Origin: Spirochaetaceae bacterium
GTDB lineage: Bacteria; Spirochaetota; Spirochaetia; Treponematales; Breznakiellaceae
Length of the DNA stretch: 12,498 nt
NCBI GenBank assembly: GCA_031278575.1
Contig: JAITKD010000128.1
Coordinates: 1 to 12,498 of the forward strand
Reading direction: 5' to 3'
Part shown: in pieces, positions 1-6,407 of the stretch
Position numbering within the stretch: position 1 is the first letter of the stretch
How the letters are laid out: every line of letters starts with the position of its first letter
The notes under the pieces: generated by a model
Databases searched by the model: none
Seen by the model: only the letters and a program-made list of their open reading frames with translations
Told to the model about the DNA's origin: nothing
Translations under genes and position numbers: made by a program

Positions 1-2
1 GA

Positions 3-239
3 CTGGAAATCACCACCGGGGGCCGGCGGCAGCACGACTACCGCGCCCTCCTGGAGGTGCTTCCCAAATTCGGCCTTAAAGAAGCGGACATCGCGGGGTA
101 CCGGGTCTTTAAATACGGCTGTCCCCCCCACGGGGGCTTCGCCATCGGCTGTGAGCGGCTCACCCAGAAGATCCTGGGGCTCACCAACGTCAAAGAGGCG
201 AGCCTCTTCCCCCGGGACCGTAAACGGATTACTCCGTAA
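3..239 (+). CDS. aspS: Aspartyl-tRNA synthetase, archaeal/non-discriminating style, C-terminal end (partial)
   Basis: This is the last 78 codons of a class II aminoacyl-tRNA synthetase that begins before the window; the frame opens at base 3 and ends at TAA 237-239. Class II motif 3 is visible as GGFAIGCERL, where the arginine contacts ATP, followed by the ILGLTNVKEASLFPRD.KRITP ending. That ending, with FPRD and a terminal R-x-TP, is typical of the archaeal-type AspRS and its close AsnRS relatives, and unlike the longer bacterial AspRS. The enzyme would charge tRNA-Asp (or also tRNA-Asn) in the cytoplasm. Most relatives read GLERL; here it is GCERL. The gene converges on the aldo/keto reductase gene 37 bp downstream, and I see no clear terminator between them. 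AspRS versus AsnRS cannot be settled from this fragment. Confidence 0.78.
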   Translation: MEITTGGRRQHDYRALLEVLPKFGLKEADIAGYRVFKYGCPPHGGFAIGCERLTQKILGLTNVKEASLFPRDRKRITP

Positions 240-276
240 ACCCACCAGACGCAGCATAGTCAAGCGCCGACAGAAC

Positions 277-1299
277 TTACAACGGCTTCCCGGCCAAAAC
301 CTCCTCATAGTCCTGATGGTTTTTTTGTAAAAGCGCGGGAGGGTCGAGGCCATAGGGCCATTTGGCGGCACATTGACCGCAGTGAATACAGTCTTCAACC
401 TTTTTCATCATCTCTTTGCCTTGGGCCGACAGCAACATCTCCAGGGGCGCCCGCCTGAGTAACCGCGAGGCCCGGGCGCACATATGGATCACGATTCCCT
501 GGGGGCAGGGCATACAGTACCCGCAGCCCCGGCAGAAATTACCCTGTAAGTCCTGACGCTCCCTTTCGATACCGGACAGCATTTCTTCGGTTAGCGCCGG
601 CGGGTTTGTTATGTAAGAGATAAATTCATCCAGTTCCCGTTCCCGCTGGATACCCCAGATGGGAATAACGTTTTCAAAACGGGCCATCCACGCGCAGGCG
701 GCCGCGGAATTGGTGATAAGCCCCCCTGAAAGGGCTTTCATGGCGATAAACCCCATCCCCTTTTCCTTACACGCGGCGGCCAGGGCCAGGTCTTTTTCGG
801 CGCTCAAATAACTCAGGGGAAACTGGAGGGTATCGTACAACCCCGATTCTACAGCTTCCCCGGCGATATTGAGGCGGTGATTCGTAATACCGATAAAGCG
901 GATTTTCCCCTGTTGTTTCGCCTGAACCATGGCATCATAAAGCCCGCTGGGATCGCCCGGTTTGGGACAAAACGACGGGTTATGAACCTGGTAAATGTCG
1001 ATATGATCGGTTTTTAATAGGCCAAGGCTGGTCTCCAAATCATCCCAAAATTGTTCGGCTCTGCCGGCGGGGGTTTTGGTGGCAATGATGAGCTTATCCC
1101 ATCGGCCCCCAAAGGCTTTTCCCAGCTTTTCCTCGCTGTCGGTGTAGCCCCGGGCGGAATCATAAAAATCTATACCGCCGTGATAAGCCTTCTTCAAAAG
1201 GGCCACCGCCTCATCGGTGGGTATTCTTTGGATCGGCAACGCGCCGAAACCGTTTTGTTCCACCCGTATTCCGGTTTTTCCAATCGTTATTTGCGCCAT
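277..1299 (-). CDS. Aldo/keto reductase with C-terminal 4Fe-4S ferredoxin domain
   Basis: A 340-residue two-part protein. Residues 1-245 are an aldo/keto reductase TIM barrel with the full catalytic tetrad: D47 (FYDSA), Y52 (GYTDSE), K75 (IATKT) and H106 (YQVHNP). Such enzymes reduce carbonyls with NADPH. Residues 256-318 form an iron-sulfur domain of the kind fused to many anaerobe AKRs: C256, C259, C262, C265, then C304, C307, C310. The position where a fourth cysteine of the second motif is expected is W314 (CIHCGQCAAKWPYGL); the codon is TGG, one base from a cysteine codon. The iron-sulfur part suggests electrons can enter or leave through ferredoxin, but the substrate is unknown. The ATG at 1299 is chosen because GGGAGG lies 10 bases upstream. 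A promoter and palindromic repeat precede it. It is probably transcribed alone. Cytoplasmic; no signal peptide. Confidence 0.93.
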   Translation of the reverse strand: MAQITIGKTGIRVEQNGFGALPIQRIPTDEAVALLKKAYHGGIDFYDSARGYTDSEEKLGKAFGGRWDKLIIATKTPAGRAEQFWDDLETSLGLLKTDHIDIYQVHNPSFCPKPGDPSGLYDAMVQAKQQGKIRFIGITNHRLNIAGEAVESGLYDTLQFPLSYLSAEKDLALAAACKEKGMGFIAMKALSGGLITNSAAACAWMARFENVIPIWGIQRERELDEFISYITNPPALTEEMLSGIERERQDLQGNFCRGCGYCMPCPQGIVIHMCARASRLLRRAPLEMLLSAQGKEMMKKVEDCIHCGQCAAKWPYGLDPPALLQKNHQDYEEVLAGKPL

Positions 1300-1372
1300 T
1301 GTGAATTTTCCTCCCGTTGGGGTAAATGAACCGGAACAGCGCGTGAACCGAAGGTTGTGGGTAGTTAACTAA

Positions 1373-1423
1373 AGCCTGTCCCTCGAACCGAAGGTTCGCG
1401 CCAACCGGGTTTTGGAACAGGCT
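1373..1423. repeat. Dispersed palindromic repeat, copy A (in the reductase leader)
   Basis: Nested inverted repeat. Outer arms are AGCCTGT (1373-1379) and ACAGGCT (1417-1423); an inner hairpin is CGAACC (1384-1389) / GGTTCG (1393-1398) with loop GAA. It shares the 20-base block CCAACCGGGTTTTGGAACAG (1401-1420) exactly with copy B near 4280, and a long near-identical flank on the left. A second, incomplete unit lies beside it at 1333-1356 (GGAACAG, then GAACCGAAGGTT). It lies between the predicted minus-strand promoter at 1436-1464 and the reductase start at 1299, so it would be transcribed in the leader. No T tract follows it on the minus strand, so it does not look like a simple terminator. 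Confidence 0.8.
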
Positions 1424-1435
1424 CGACTACCAATG

Positions 1436-1464
1436 AGTTTACCACGGGTCCGAAAAACCGTCAA
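1436..1464 (-). promoter_or_regulatory. Predicted sigma-70 promoter for the aldo/keto reductase
   Basis: On the minus strand TTGACG (1464-1459) is followed after exactly 17 bases by TAAACT (1441-1436). The -35 matches consensus at five of six positions and the -10 at four of six. It points at the reductase start 137 bases downstream, with palindrome copy A in between. The same -10 hexamer and spacing recur in the promoter candidate for the outer-membrane protein gene at 10120-10148. Confidence 0.5.
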
Positions 1465-1517
1465 CAAAAATTTATCCTTGGTTTTAAAGTCCCGCGGGCA
1501 TAAGAAAGGGAAACCGG

Positions 1518-2159
1518 TTATCCGCCCAAAAGCTGAAAATAGTCAGGCGGCGGGGCGCTGATATCCAGGGAATATCCTAAAAGGGGAAGGGGGATAACGA
1601 GCCGGGCGGAGTGGAGGAGGAGCCGCTTGAGCCCCATGGTTTTTCTGAGTTCTTTATTCAAGGCGAAATTTCCGTATTTATCATCCCCCAGGATGGGATT
1701 CCCCCGGCGGGACAGGTGGCGGCGGATCTGATGGGTACGGCCGGTACCCAGTTCCAGTTCCAGGAGGGAAAATCGCCCGTTGTCCTCCAGTAATCGATAG
1801 GAGGTCTCCGCGTTTTGGAACCCCCGCCTGCCGGAAAGCTCCTCCCGGATGATCCCCTCCGGGGAATCCGGCCGCCCGGCGCACACCGCGAGGTACAGCT
1901 TGATGATACCCCGGCGGGACTTCCCCGGGGCAAAGAGGGCGGAAAACCGGGCGGCGGCCTCCCGGTTCTTCGCCACGAGGATAAGTCCGGAGGTATCCTT
2001 ATCAAGGCGGTGTACCAAAAGGGGCCGGGGGGATCGCTCCGCTGCCAGGATCCGGTCCAGGGAAGCCCCCACCTTTTCCCCTCCCTGTACCGGGAGCCCC
2101 GCGGGTTTATTGAGGATGATACATTCGTCGTTTTCAAACAAGAGGGGAATATTTTTCAA
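1518..2159 (-). CDS. RluA-family 23S rRNA / tRNA pseudouridine synthase
   Basis: A 213-residue protein with the core signature of the RluA family: HRLDKDTSG at 50-58 with catalytic D53, followed by GTGRTHQIR (138-146), GNPILGDDKYG (153-163) and LLLHSARL (180-187). The family isomerises uridine to pseudouridine in rRNA or tRNA. It is short and lacks the N-terminal S4 RNA-binding domain of RluC/RluD, so it resembles the S4-less RluA/TruC-like branch; the target base cannot be read from sequence. The start is TTG at 2159, chosen because AGGAG lies five bases upstream and the first residues (LLFENDECIILNKPAGL) are the usual N-terminus. A small hairpin, GTTGGG (2185-2190) / CCCAAC (2195-2200), lies in the 66-bp gap shared with the divergent transglutaminase-like gene. 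No paired -35/-10 was found for it. Confidence 0.92.
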   Translation of the reverse strand: MKNIPLLFENDECIILNKPAGLPVQGGEKVGASLDRILAAERSPRPLLVHRLDKDTSGLILVAKNREAAARFSALFAPGKSRRGIIKLYLAVCAGRPDSPEGIIREELSGRRGFQNAETSYRLLEDNGRFSLLELELGTGRTHQIRRHLSRRGNPILGDDKYGNFALNKELRKTMGLKRLLLHSARLVIPLPLLGYSLDISAPPPDYFQLLGG

Positions 2160-2225
2160 AAAAACTCCTGGGTTTTCCTTTTTAGTTGGGATAGCCCAAC
2201 GGGATCTACCGATTATTATAATACC

Positions 2226-3443
2226 ATGAAAAAATCAATTAGTCCGGTTGTATCCCCTTTCCGGGACATCCTGGTGATCCTCTTCTTTTTTGCGGGGATA
2301 AGCCCGGTTTTTATGACAGCCGAGCCCCTCTATTCCCCTACCTGGGGGTTCCGTATGGACCTTCCCGAGGGTTATACCTACCGGGGCGGAAACGGGACGG
2401 ATCGGTTTTCCTTTTTTTCCGACGGCCAGGGGGGCCTTGACGCGGCGGTTTATGCCGGAACCGCCTATCCGTCCCCGGAAGCCCTGACAGCGGATATTCA
2501 AAAACGGCTGGGAAACCGGGGAGAAATCGTTTTTTTTGAATACCGAAACAAAAAAGCCGCGCTCCTGGAATTGGCCTTTGCGGCCGGGGAAGGGGCTGCT
2601 TTTGAAGGCTGGGGACTCTGTGTTGAACTGGCAAAAGGCGGGGAACCCACCGGCCCCTCCTCCCCCCCCTGGTTAGTGGCGTTGGCCTACGGTCCCGCCG
2701 GGAAAGGGGAACTGCAGAACCTCCATTTATCCGCCCTGGATTCCATTGCCCCCTCCGAGGCGGATAGATATGCCCCGGGGCCTATTACGGAATTTACCTA
2801 TCCCCGGGGCGGCCGGGTTACCGCTAAGCCGGCGGGGCTTGATCTCCCGGTTCCCCTTCGGGAGTTCGATGCCCAGGGCGCCCAAGCCCTGGTGGACCGG
2901 GAATTCGCCGTCCTCAGGCTTTATGGGAACTCCCCCGTGCGGAAAGAAGCCTGGGCCCGTTTTTACCGGGCCGTATACCGGGACTCCTTTGAACGGCTGG
3001 CCGGCGCCGCCTTTGCCTTGGAACGGTACTGGAATGTACCGGCCGGGAACGATCCGGCCGATCCGGGAACAACGGCGGCCCCGGACAGGGCCCTCGCGGA
3101 AAAGGCCCTGAACTGGGTGCAATCCTTTACCTATGAACGGGATCTCCTGGGCAGCGACTTTGTGAACCTGGTAAGCGCCGCCTTTGAAGGCCGGGGAGAC
3201 TGCGACAGCCGGGCCCTGCTCTGGGCCCTCATCCTGGAACAGGCCAATATACCCGGGGCCATCATGGTTTCCGCCGAATATAAACACGCCATGGGGCTGG
3301 CGGATCTGCCCGGAACCGGCGCCCGCTTTCCTCTGGGGGATACCCGTTGGCTGGTGGCGGAAACCACCGCCCCGGTTTCCCTGGGCCGTATCAGGGCGGA
3401 TGTAAGCGAAATCTCCCGGTGGATGGGGATCCGGTTTGAATAG
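2226..3443 (+). CDS. Exported transglutaminase-like cysteine-protease-fold protein
   Basis: A 405-residue protein. Residues 1-32 form a signal peptide or anchor (MKKSISP, then a hydrophobic stretch LVILFFFAGISPVF). Residues 35-180 are a beta-rich region (WGFRMDLPEGY...) that I do not recognise. The C-terminal part (about 290-400) is a transglutaminase-like domain: EGRGDCDSRALLWALIL puts the nucleophile at C326, YKHAMG gives H354, and WLVAETT supplies the acidic third residue near E379. This order and the ETT ending fit the papain-like transglutaminase superfamily, which includes proteases and amidases as well as cross-linking enzymes, so the reaction is open. It probably acts in the periplasm or at the envelope. 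The start at 2226 is the ATG directly before the signal peptide; there is no clear Shine-Dalgarno sequence. The frame stays open upstream to 1815 but would overlap the divergent gene. It converges on the EIIA gene, 19 bp away. Confidence 0.82.
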   Translation: MKKSISPVVSPFRDILVILFFFAGISPVFMTAEPLYSPTWGFRMDLPEGYTYRGGNGTDRFSFFSDGQGGLDAAVYAGTAYPSPEALTADIQKRLGNRGEIVFFEYRNKKAALLELAFAAGEGAAFEGWGLCVELAKGGEPTGPSSPPWLVALAYGPAGKGELQNLHLSALDSIAPSEADRYAPGPITEFTYPRGGRVTAKPAGLDLPVPLREFDAQGAQALVDREFAVLRLYGNSPVRKEAWARFYRAVYRDSFERLAGAAFALERYWNVPAGNDPADPGTTAAPDRALAEKALNWVQSFTYERDLLGSDFVNLVSAAFEGRGDCDSRALLWALILEQANIPGAIMVSAEYKHAMGLADLPGTGARFPLGDTRWLVAETTAPVSLGRIRADVSEISRWMGIRFE

Positions 3444-3480
3444 GGGTATCGGTACGGTCCGTTTACGTCCCGTACTCCCC
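3443..3480. terminator. Possible shared stem-loop between convergent genes
   Basis: Between and over the 3' ends of the two convergent genes lie GTACGG (3452-3457) and CCGTAC (3470-3475), with GGGG (3443-3446) and CCCC (3477-3480) outside. The stem could end transcription from both sides, but neither strand has a T tract after it and it overlaps the last codons of the minus-strand gene, so support is weak. Confidence 0.28.
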
Positions 3481-4122
3481 AATCAAAAGCGCATGGGCCT
3501 CTTCGGGGGTTTTTGTCGCCAGCAAGGCGTTTCTGAGTTCCTGATTTTTAAGGCGGGCGCTGAAAAAAGAGAGGGTCTGGAGATAATAGGCATGCTGATT
3601 ATACGCCGCGGCAATCATAAAGATCAGCCGGACCGGTTCGTCATCCAGGGCCTGAAAATCACTGATATCGGTCTGGCTGATCCCTACGGAAACCACGAGA
3701 TCCGTAACCGAAGCCAACCGAACATGGGGTATGGCAATACCCCTGCCCATGGCGGTACTCATCAATTCTTCCCGCTTTAAAATCTCCTGGGATAATTCCT
3801 GCTGGTTTTTTACCTGAGGGGCCTTGGAAAGATTTTCCGCCAAGGCCAAAAGGGCATCCTGTTTGGCGGAATAATTAAGAAAAAGGATCCGATCCGGAGA
3901 AATCACCGTAGCGACATGGATAGAATTAAAGTAGGGATTCAACTTATTGGCCGATAAATGACCATTTACCCAATTTTCGATTTCCGTTTTTTTGAACCGC
4001 CATACCGTCCCTATTTTCCCCGAGGGAATTTCCCCTTTTTGCGCCCAATCATAGACAGTCCGCTCGGAAACCCGTAAATACCGGGCAACCTCTTCTATGG
4101 TCAATATATCATCGTCTATCAT
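3463..4122 (-). CDS. ptsN: Helix-turn-helix + EIIA-Ntr (PtsN-like) phosphotransfer regulator
   Basis: A 219-residue fusion. Residues 6-52 are an excisionase/MerR-type DNA-binding domain (LTIEEVARYLRVSERTVYDWAQKGEIPSGKIG..WRF...EIENW). Residues 70-215 are a PTS EIIA type 2 domain of the PtsN kind, with the phosphoacceptor at H133 in GRGIAIPHVR. Known PtsN proteins receive phosphate from HPr or NPr and regulate partners rather than carry sugar; no EIIB or EIIC is nearby, which fits a regulatory role. With its own HTH, this one could bind DNA and sense phosphorylation state in one chain. The ATG at 4122 has GGGAG six bases upstream. The leader holds palindrome copy C, and a promoter candidate lies at 4204-4230. 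It is divergent from the envelope-type operon beginning at 4344, which is a possible but unproven target. Confidence 0.9.
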   Translation of the reverse strand: MIDDDILTIEEVARYLRVSERTVYDWAQKGEIPSGKIGTVWRFKKTEIENWVNGHLSANKLNPYFNSIHVATVISPDRILFLNYSAKQDALLALAENLSKAPQVKNQQELSQEILKREELMSTAMGRGIAIPHVRLASVTDLVVSVGISQTDISDFQALDDEPVRLIFMIAAAYNQHAYYLQTLSFFSARLKNQELRNALLATKTPEEAHALLIGEYGT

Positions 4123-4152
4123 TGCCGCTCCCTTTATGGTAAACTTAAGTTT

Positions 4153-4194
4153 ATGGAGGCTGTTTCAAAACTCCGGTTTGGAAACAGCCTCCAT
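4153..4194. repeat. Long perfect palindrome, copy C (leader of the EIIA regulator)
   Basis: Arms ATGGAGGCTGTTTC (4153-4166) and GAAACAGCCTCCAT (4181-4194) match over 14 bases without error. After one mismatch the stem continues through AAAC/GGTTT to a TCCG loop, giving about 18 paired positions. It belongs with the GGCTGTT(T/C)C...GAAACAGCC palindromes at 5425 and 9990 and is more distantly like copies A and B. It lies between the predicted minus-strand promoter and the start codon of the regulator gene, so it would fold in that mRNA leader. It precedes both divergent genes and so cannot be their terminator. Confidence 0.85.
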
Positions 4195-4203
4195 GGTTAA
4201 AGT

Positions 4204-4230
4204 ATTGTATTATACCGTAAAACATGTCAA
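4204..4230 (-). promoter_or_regulatory. Possible promoter for the HTH-EIIA gene
   Basis: On the minus strand a perfect TTGACA (4230-4225) is followed after 15 bases by TACAAT (4209-4204). An overlapping perfect TATAAT (4214-4209) lies only 10 bases from that -35. The spacing is shorter than ideal for either choice, so the exact -10 is uncertain, but the cluster of consensus hexamers pointing at the gene supports a start near 4197, just before palindrome C. Confidence 0.42.
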
Positions 4231-4240
4231 GTCATCGCAT

Positions 4241-4294
4241 AAAGCCTGTTCCATCGAACCGGAGGTTCGTACCAACCGGGTTTTGGAACAGCCT
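4241..4294. repeat. Dispersed palindromic repeat, copy B
   Basis: Second copy of the element at 1373-1423. It starts with AAAGCCTGTTCCA and contains the inner hairpin CGAACC (4256-4261 region) / GGTTCG around GGA, then the block CCAACCGGGTTTTGGAACAG (4272-4291), identical to copy A. Outer arms CTGTTCCA (4246-4253) and TGGAACAG (4284-4291) pair perfectly over eight bases, better than in copy A. It ends four bases before the -35 of the promoter at 4298, so here the repeat is upstream of a promoter rather than in a leader. Confidence 0.8.
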
Positions 4295-4297
4295 CAA

Positions 4298-4326
4298 TTG
4301 ACAGAATATCTATTACTTACTATAAT
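4298..4326 (+). promoter_or_regulatory. Consensus sigma-70 promoter for the 4344 operon
   Basis: TTGACA (4298-4303), a spacer of exactly 17 bases, then TATAAT (4321-4326): a perfect match to the housekeeping consensus in both boxes and spacing. Transcription would start near 4333, giving a leader of about 11 bases with AGGGAAAA before the GTG start at 4344. It should be a strong promoter unless a repressor acts on it; the adjacent palindrome B and the divergent HTH regulator are candidates for such control. Confidence 0.8.
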
Positions 4327-4343
4327 ACAGAATAGGGAAAAGT

Positions 4344-5414
4344 GTGGTTAAAACAAAACAAAAGTACTGGCTTATTGTTGTCCTCCTTGTTTTTATTTTG
4401 TATGTTTTTATTGCCGCCCGGCCGATACCGGTAGAAACCATTCTGACATCCCAATGGTTACGATCCCTTGAGTCCGATTATCCTGATTTTGAAGATCCCG
4501 GCGCCCTTATCCCCTTTGAACTGGGGGGGCGTTTTGGTTATGTCGGTACCCAGGGCCATTTTACCCTTAACCGGGTTACCCAGGGATATGTCTCCCTCTC
4601 ACCGGAGGCATGGGCGGAATATCAAGCCCTGCCTGAATCCATAGACATTCGGAACCCCCAAAACACCCGGATACTAACCATAGAAAACAGCCGGGGGTAT
4701 CCTAAATTTTTGGACGGCCGGATATTTATGATTAACCATGAGCAAATGTCCCTCTCTTTAGTGGATGAAGCCGGGGCCATACAATGGACCCATGATTTTG
4801 CATCCCCCCTTACGTATATGGATGCCGCCGCCGGTCTTGTATTAACCGGTTCCCTGGACGGTACGGTGGAACTTTTGGATGGCGGCGGCGGTTTGGTTTT
4901 TCCCCCCTATGAACCCGGGGGGTCCCGGTATTCGGTGATCCTGGGCTGCCGGATATCCCGGGATGGTTCAAAACTGGCGATAGTTTCGGGCATAGATCCC
5001 CAGCGGTTCCTCCTTTTAGAGCGGTTCGGGGATTCCTACAAGGTCATTTACCATGAGTTTTTATCGGAAGGGTTCAGGCGGGAAGTACATCTTGCTTTTA
5101 TTGATAATGACCGTCGTATTGTTTTTGAACGTAACGGGGGATTGGGGATCTATACGATTCAAACCAGGGAAAGTTTGTATTTGCCCCTGGAGGGGGATAT
5201 CTATGCCATAGACGGCAGCGGTAATGACGGGCTTCTGTTTGTTATTACCGCGGAATCGGCTCCGCGGAAAAATTTGGTGGTGGTCCGGCTCCCGGGAACT
5301 AAAATTATTGAAGCCCCTTTTACCAGTCAAACCGCGTTTCTTGCCCGTCAAGGCTCCCGTATTTTTATCGGGGGAGGCACCACCATGGCTTCCTTTGAGC
5401 TGGATAAAAAATGA
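4344..5414 (+). CDS. Membrane-anchored extracytoplasmic beta-propeller-like protein
   Basis: A 356-residue protein with a short basic N-terminus (MVKTKQK) and one hydrophobic segment at about 8-25 (YWLIVVLLVFILYVFIAA), with no lipobox cysteine, so it is probably a signal anchor with the rest outside the membrane. The remainder alternates short beta-strand-like stretches with turns, for example GRIFMINHEQMSLSLVDEAG followed by GLVLTGSLDGTVELLDGGGG and SRDGSKLAIVSG. This resembles WD40 or PQQ-type propeller blades, but no family motif is certain. No catalytic residues are recognised; a binding or scaffold role is plausible. The GTG at 4344 follows AGGGAAAA and a consensus promoter. It is the first gene of a probable three-gene unit with the LytM-like and methyltransferase genes, separated from the former by a 76-bp gap holding palindrome D. 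Confidence 0.75.
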   Translation: MVKTKQKYWLIVVLLVFILYVFIAARPIPVETILTSQWLRSLESDYPDFEDPGALIPFELGGRFGYVGTQGHFTLNRVTQGYVSLSPEAWAEYQALPESIDIRNPQNTRILTIENSRGYPKFLDGRIFMINHEQMSLSLVDEAGAIQWTHDFASPLTYMDAAAGLVLTGSLDGTVELLDGGGGLVFPPYEPGGSRYSVILGCRISRDGSKLAIVSGIDPQRFLLLERFGDSYKVIYHEFLSEGFRREVHLAFIDNDRRIVFERNGGLGIYTIQTRESLYLPLEGDIYAIDGSGNDGLLFVITAESAPRKNLVVVRLPGTKIIEAPFTSQTAFLARQGSRIFIGGGTTMASFELDKK

Positions 5415-5424
5415 AGGGGCCTGC

Positions 5425-5455
5425 GGCTGTTCAGGACTGAAGTTTTGAAACAGCC
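5425..5455. repeat. Palindromic repeat, copy D (inside the operon)
   Basis: GGCTGTT (5425-5431) pairs with AACAGCC (5449-5455); with one bulged A the stem continues through CAGGAC/GTTTTG to a TGAA loop. The sequence is a variant of copies C and E. It lies between the stop of the 4344 gene and the start of the LytM-like gene, where it could protect mRNA ends or reduce downstream expression. No T tract follows. Confidence 0.65.
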
Positions 5456-5490
5456 TCAGCTATCAATTCCTTGAATAACAGAAAGAGAAA

Positions 5491-6399
5491 ATGGATATGA
5501 TGCGGTCTATAAAAAAATCAGGTCCCCTTTGTTTTTTCCTCCTGGTTTTTGGGGGAGGTATACCGTTTTTGGGGATTACCGCGCTTTATCCCATGGATTG
5601 GCCCGCGCCGGACGCCCCCATTATCCGTAATTTTGGATGGAACGACGCGGGTTATCCTGCCTTAGGTAACATTTTTATGACCGAAGGGCCTATCCGGGCC
5701 GCGGATACGGGGGAGCTGCTTTTTTATCACAGCCCCTCCAACACCGCATCGGTACTGCCTTCTCCCTTGGGTTCCTGGATAGCCCTGGAGCATGGGGATG
5801 GGATCATCGGGATATACAGCCGTTTTAAAGACGCCGCGGCCCCTGCGTTTCCTGATATAATAAAAAAAGATATGGTCATCGCATCGGCGGGCCAATCGGG
5901 ATGGACAAATCAGGAGGGATTTTATTTTTCCCTGTTTGATCGACGGGAACGGCGTTGGGTTAATCCTTCCACGATAATTACTCCCCCGGAGGATACCCGG
6001 CCGCCCCAGATCGAATCGGTGCGGCTGAAAAATGACCGGAATAACCTGATCGATCTTTCCCTGACAAAGACCATACGTCAGGGCCGGTATACGATTCAGG
6101 TGGCGGCATCGGATACCCGGATGAATCCCAATGAACCGCCCCTGGCCCCCTACCGGATTGTATGTTCTGTTAACGGGATCGAGATTGGGGTTTTAAATTT
6201 TGAAACCTTTTCGACCCGGGACGGGGTATTGATGGTGTATCGTAACCGTTTGGTCCCGGTCCGGCAGGTTTATGTCCCTAATTCGGCCTTTGAGATCGGT
6301 GAAGCGGAGTTTATCCGGGGACAGGCGGCCCTGACTATCATCGTCCAGGATATTACCGGAAATGTTCAAAACAACCTATACCGCTTTCAGGTTGAATAA
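5491..6399 (+). CDS. Exported degenerate LytM/M23-like protein with Ig-like C-terminal domain
   Basis: A 302-residue protein with a signal peptide (MRSIKKSGPLCFFLLVFGGG..., about residues 1-33). Residues 43-158 keep the outline of an M23 (LytM) peptidase: NFGWND, G..F, then GSWIALEHGDGIIGIYSRF, a DMVIASAGQSG stretch and GFYFSLFD. Active M23 enzymes use an HxxxD motif and an HxH motif (HLHFE) to bind zinc; here HLHF is replaced by FYFS (144-147) and the YAH histidine by YSR (109-111), so zinc peptidase activity is very unlikely. Residues about 170-302 look like an Ig-like beta domain (PPQIESVRL...DITGNVQNNLYRFQV). Degenerate LytM proteins such as EnvC are known to activate amidases; a similar regulatory or binding role is possible here. 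ATGs at 5491, 5497 and 5500 are all near AAAGAG; 5491 is the longest. It ends 8 bp before the methyltransferase gene. Confidence 0.8.
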   Translation: MDMMRSIKKSGPLCFFLLVFGGGIPFLGITALYPMDWPAPDAPIIRNFGWNDAGYPALGNIFMTEGPIRAADTGELLFYHSPSNTASVLPSPLGSWIALEHGDGIIGIYSRFKDAAAPAFPDIIKKDMVIASAGQSGWTNQEGFYFSLFDRRERRWVNPSTIITPPEDTRPPQIESVRLKNDRNNLIDLSLTKTIRQGRYTIQVAASDTRMNPNEPPLAPYRIVCSVNGIEIGVLNFETFSTRDGVLMVYRNRLVPVRQVYVPNSAFEIGEAEFIRGQAALTIIVQDITGNVQNNLYRFQVE

Positions 6400-6407
6400 G
6401 GGCGGGT

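Noticed and set aside
240..276. Possible terminator between the AspRS end and the reductase end
   Set aside because: No stem of useful length and no T tract on either strand.
2217..2222. TATAAT box just before the transglutaminase-like ATG
   Set aside because: It ends three bases before the ATG and has no -35 at 16-18 bases on either strand, so it would start transcription inside the gene. Leaderless use cannot be excluded but is unsupported.
1815..2225. Upstream extension of the transglutaminase-like frame
   Set aside because: The extension is antisense to the pseudouridine synthase, reads as Pro/Gly-rich noise, and would bury the clear signal peptide at 2226.
2727..3482. 251-codon open frame antisense to the transglutaminase-like gene
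   Set aside because: Low-complexity Gly/Pro-rich product, overlaps a gene with a signal peptide and catalytic motifs, and has no ribosome site.
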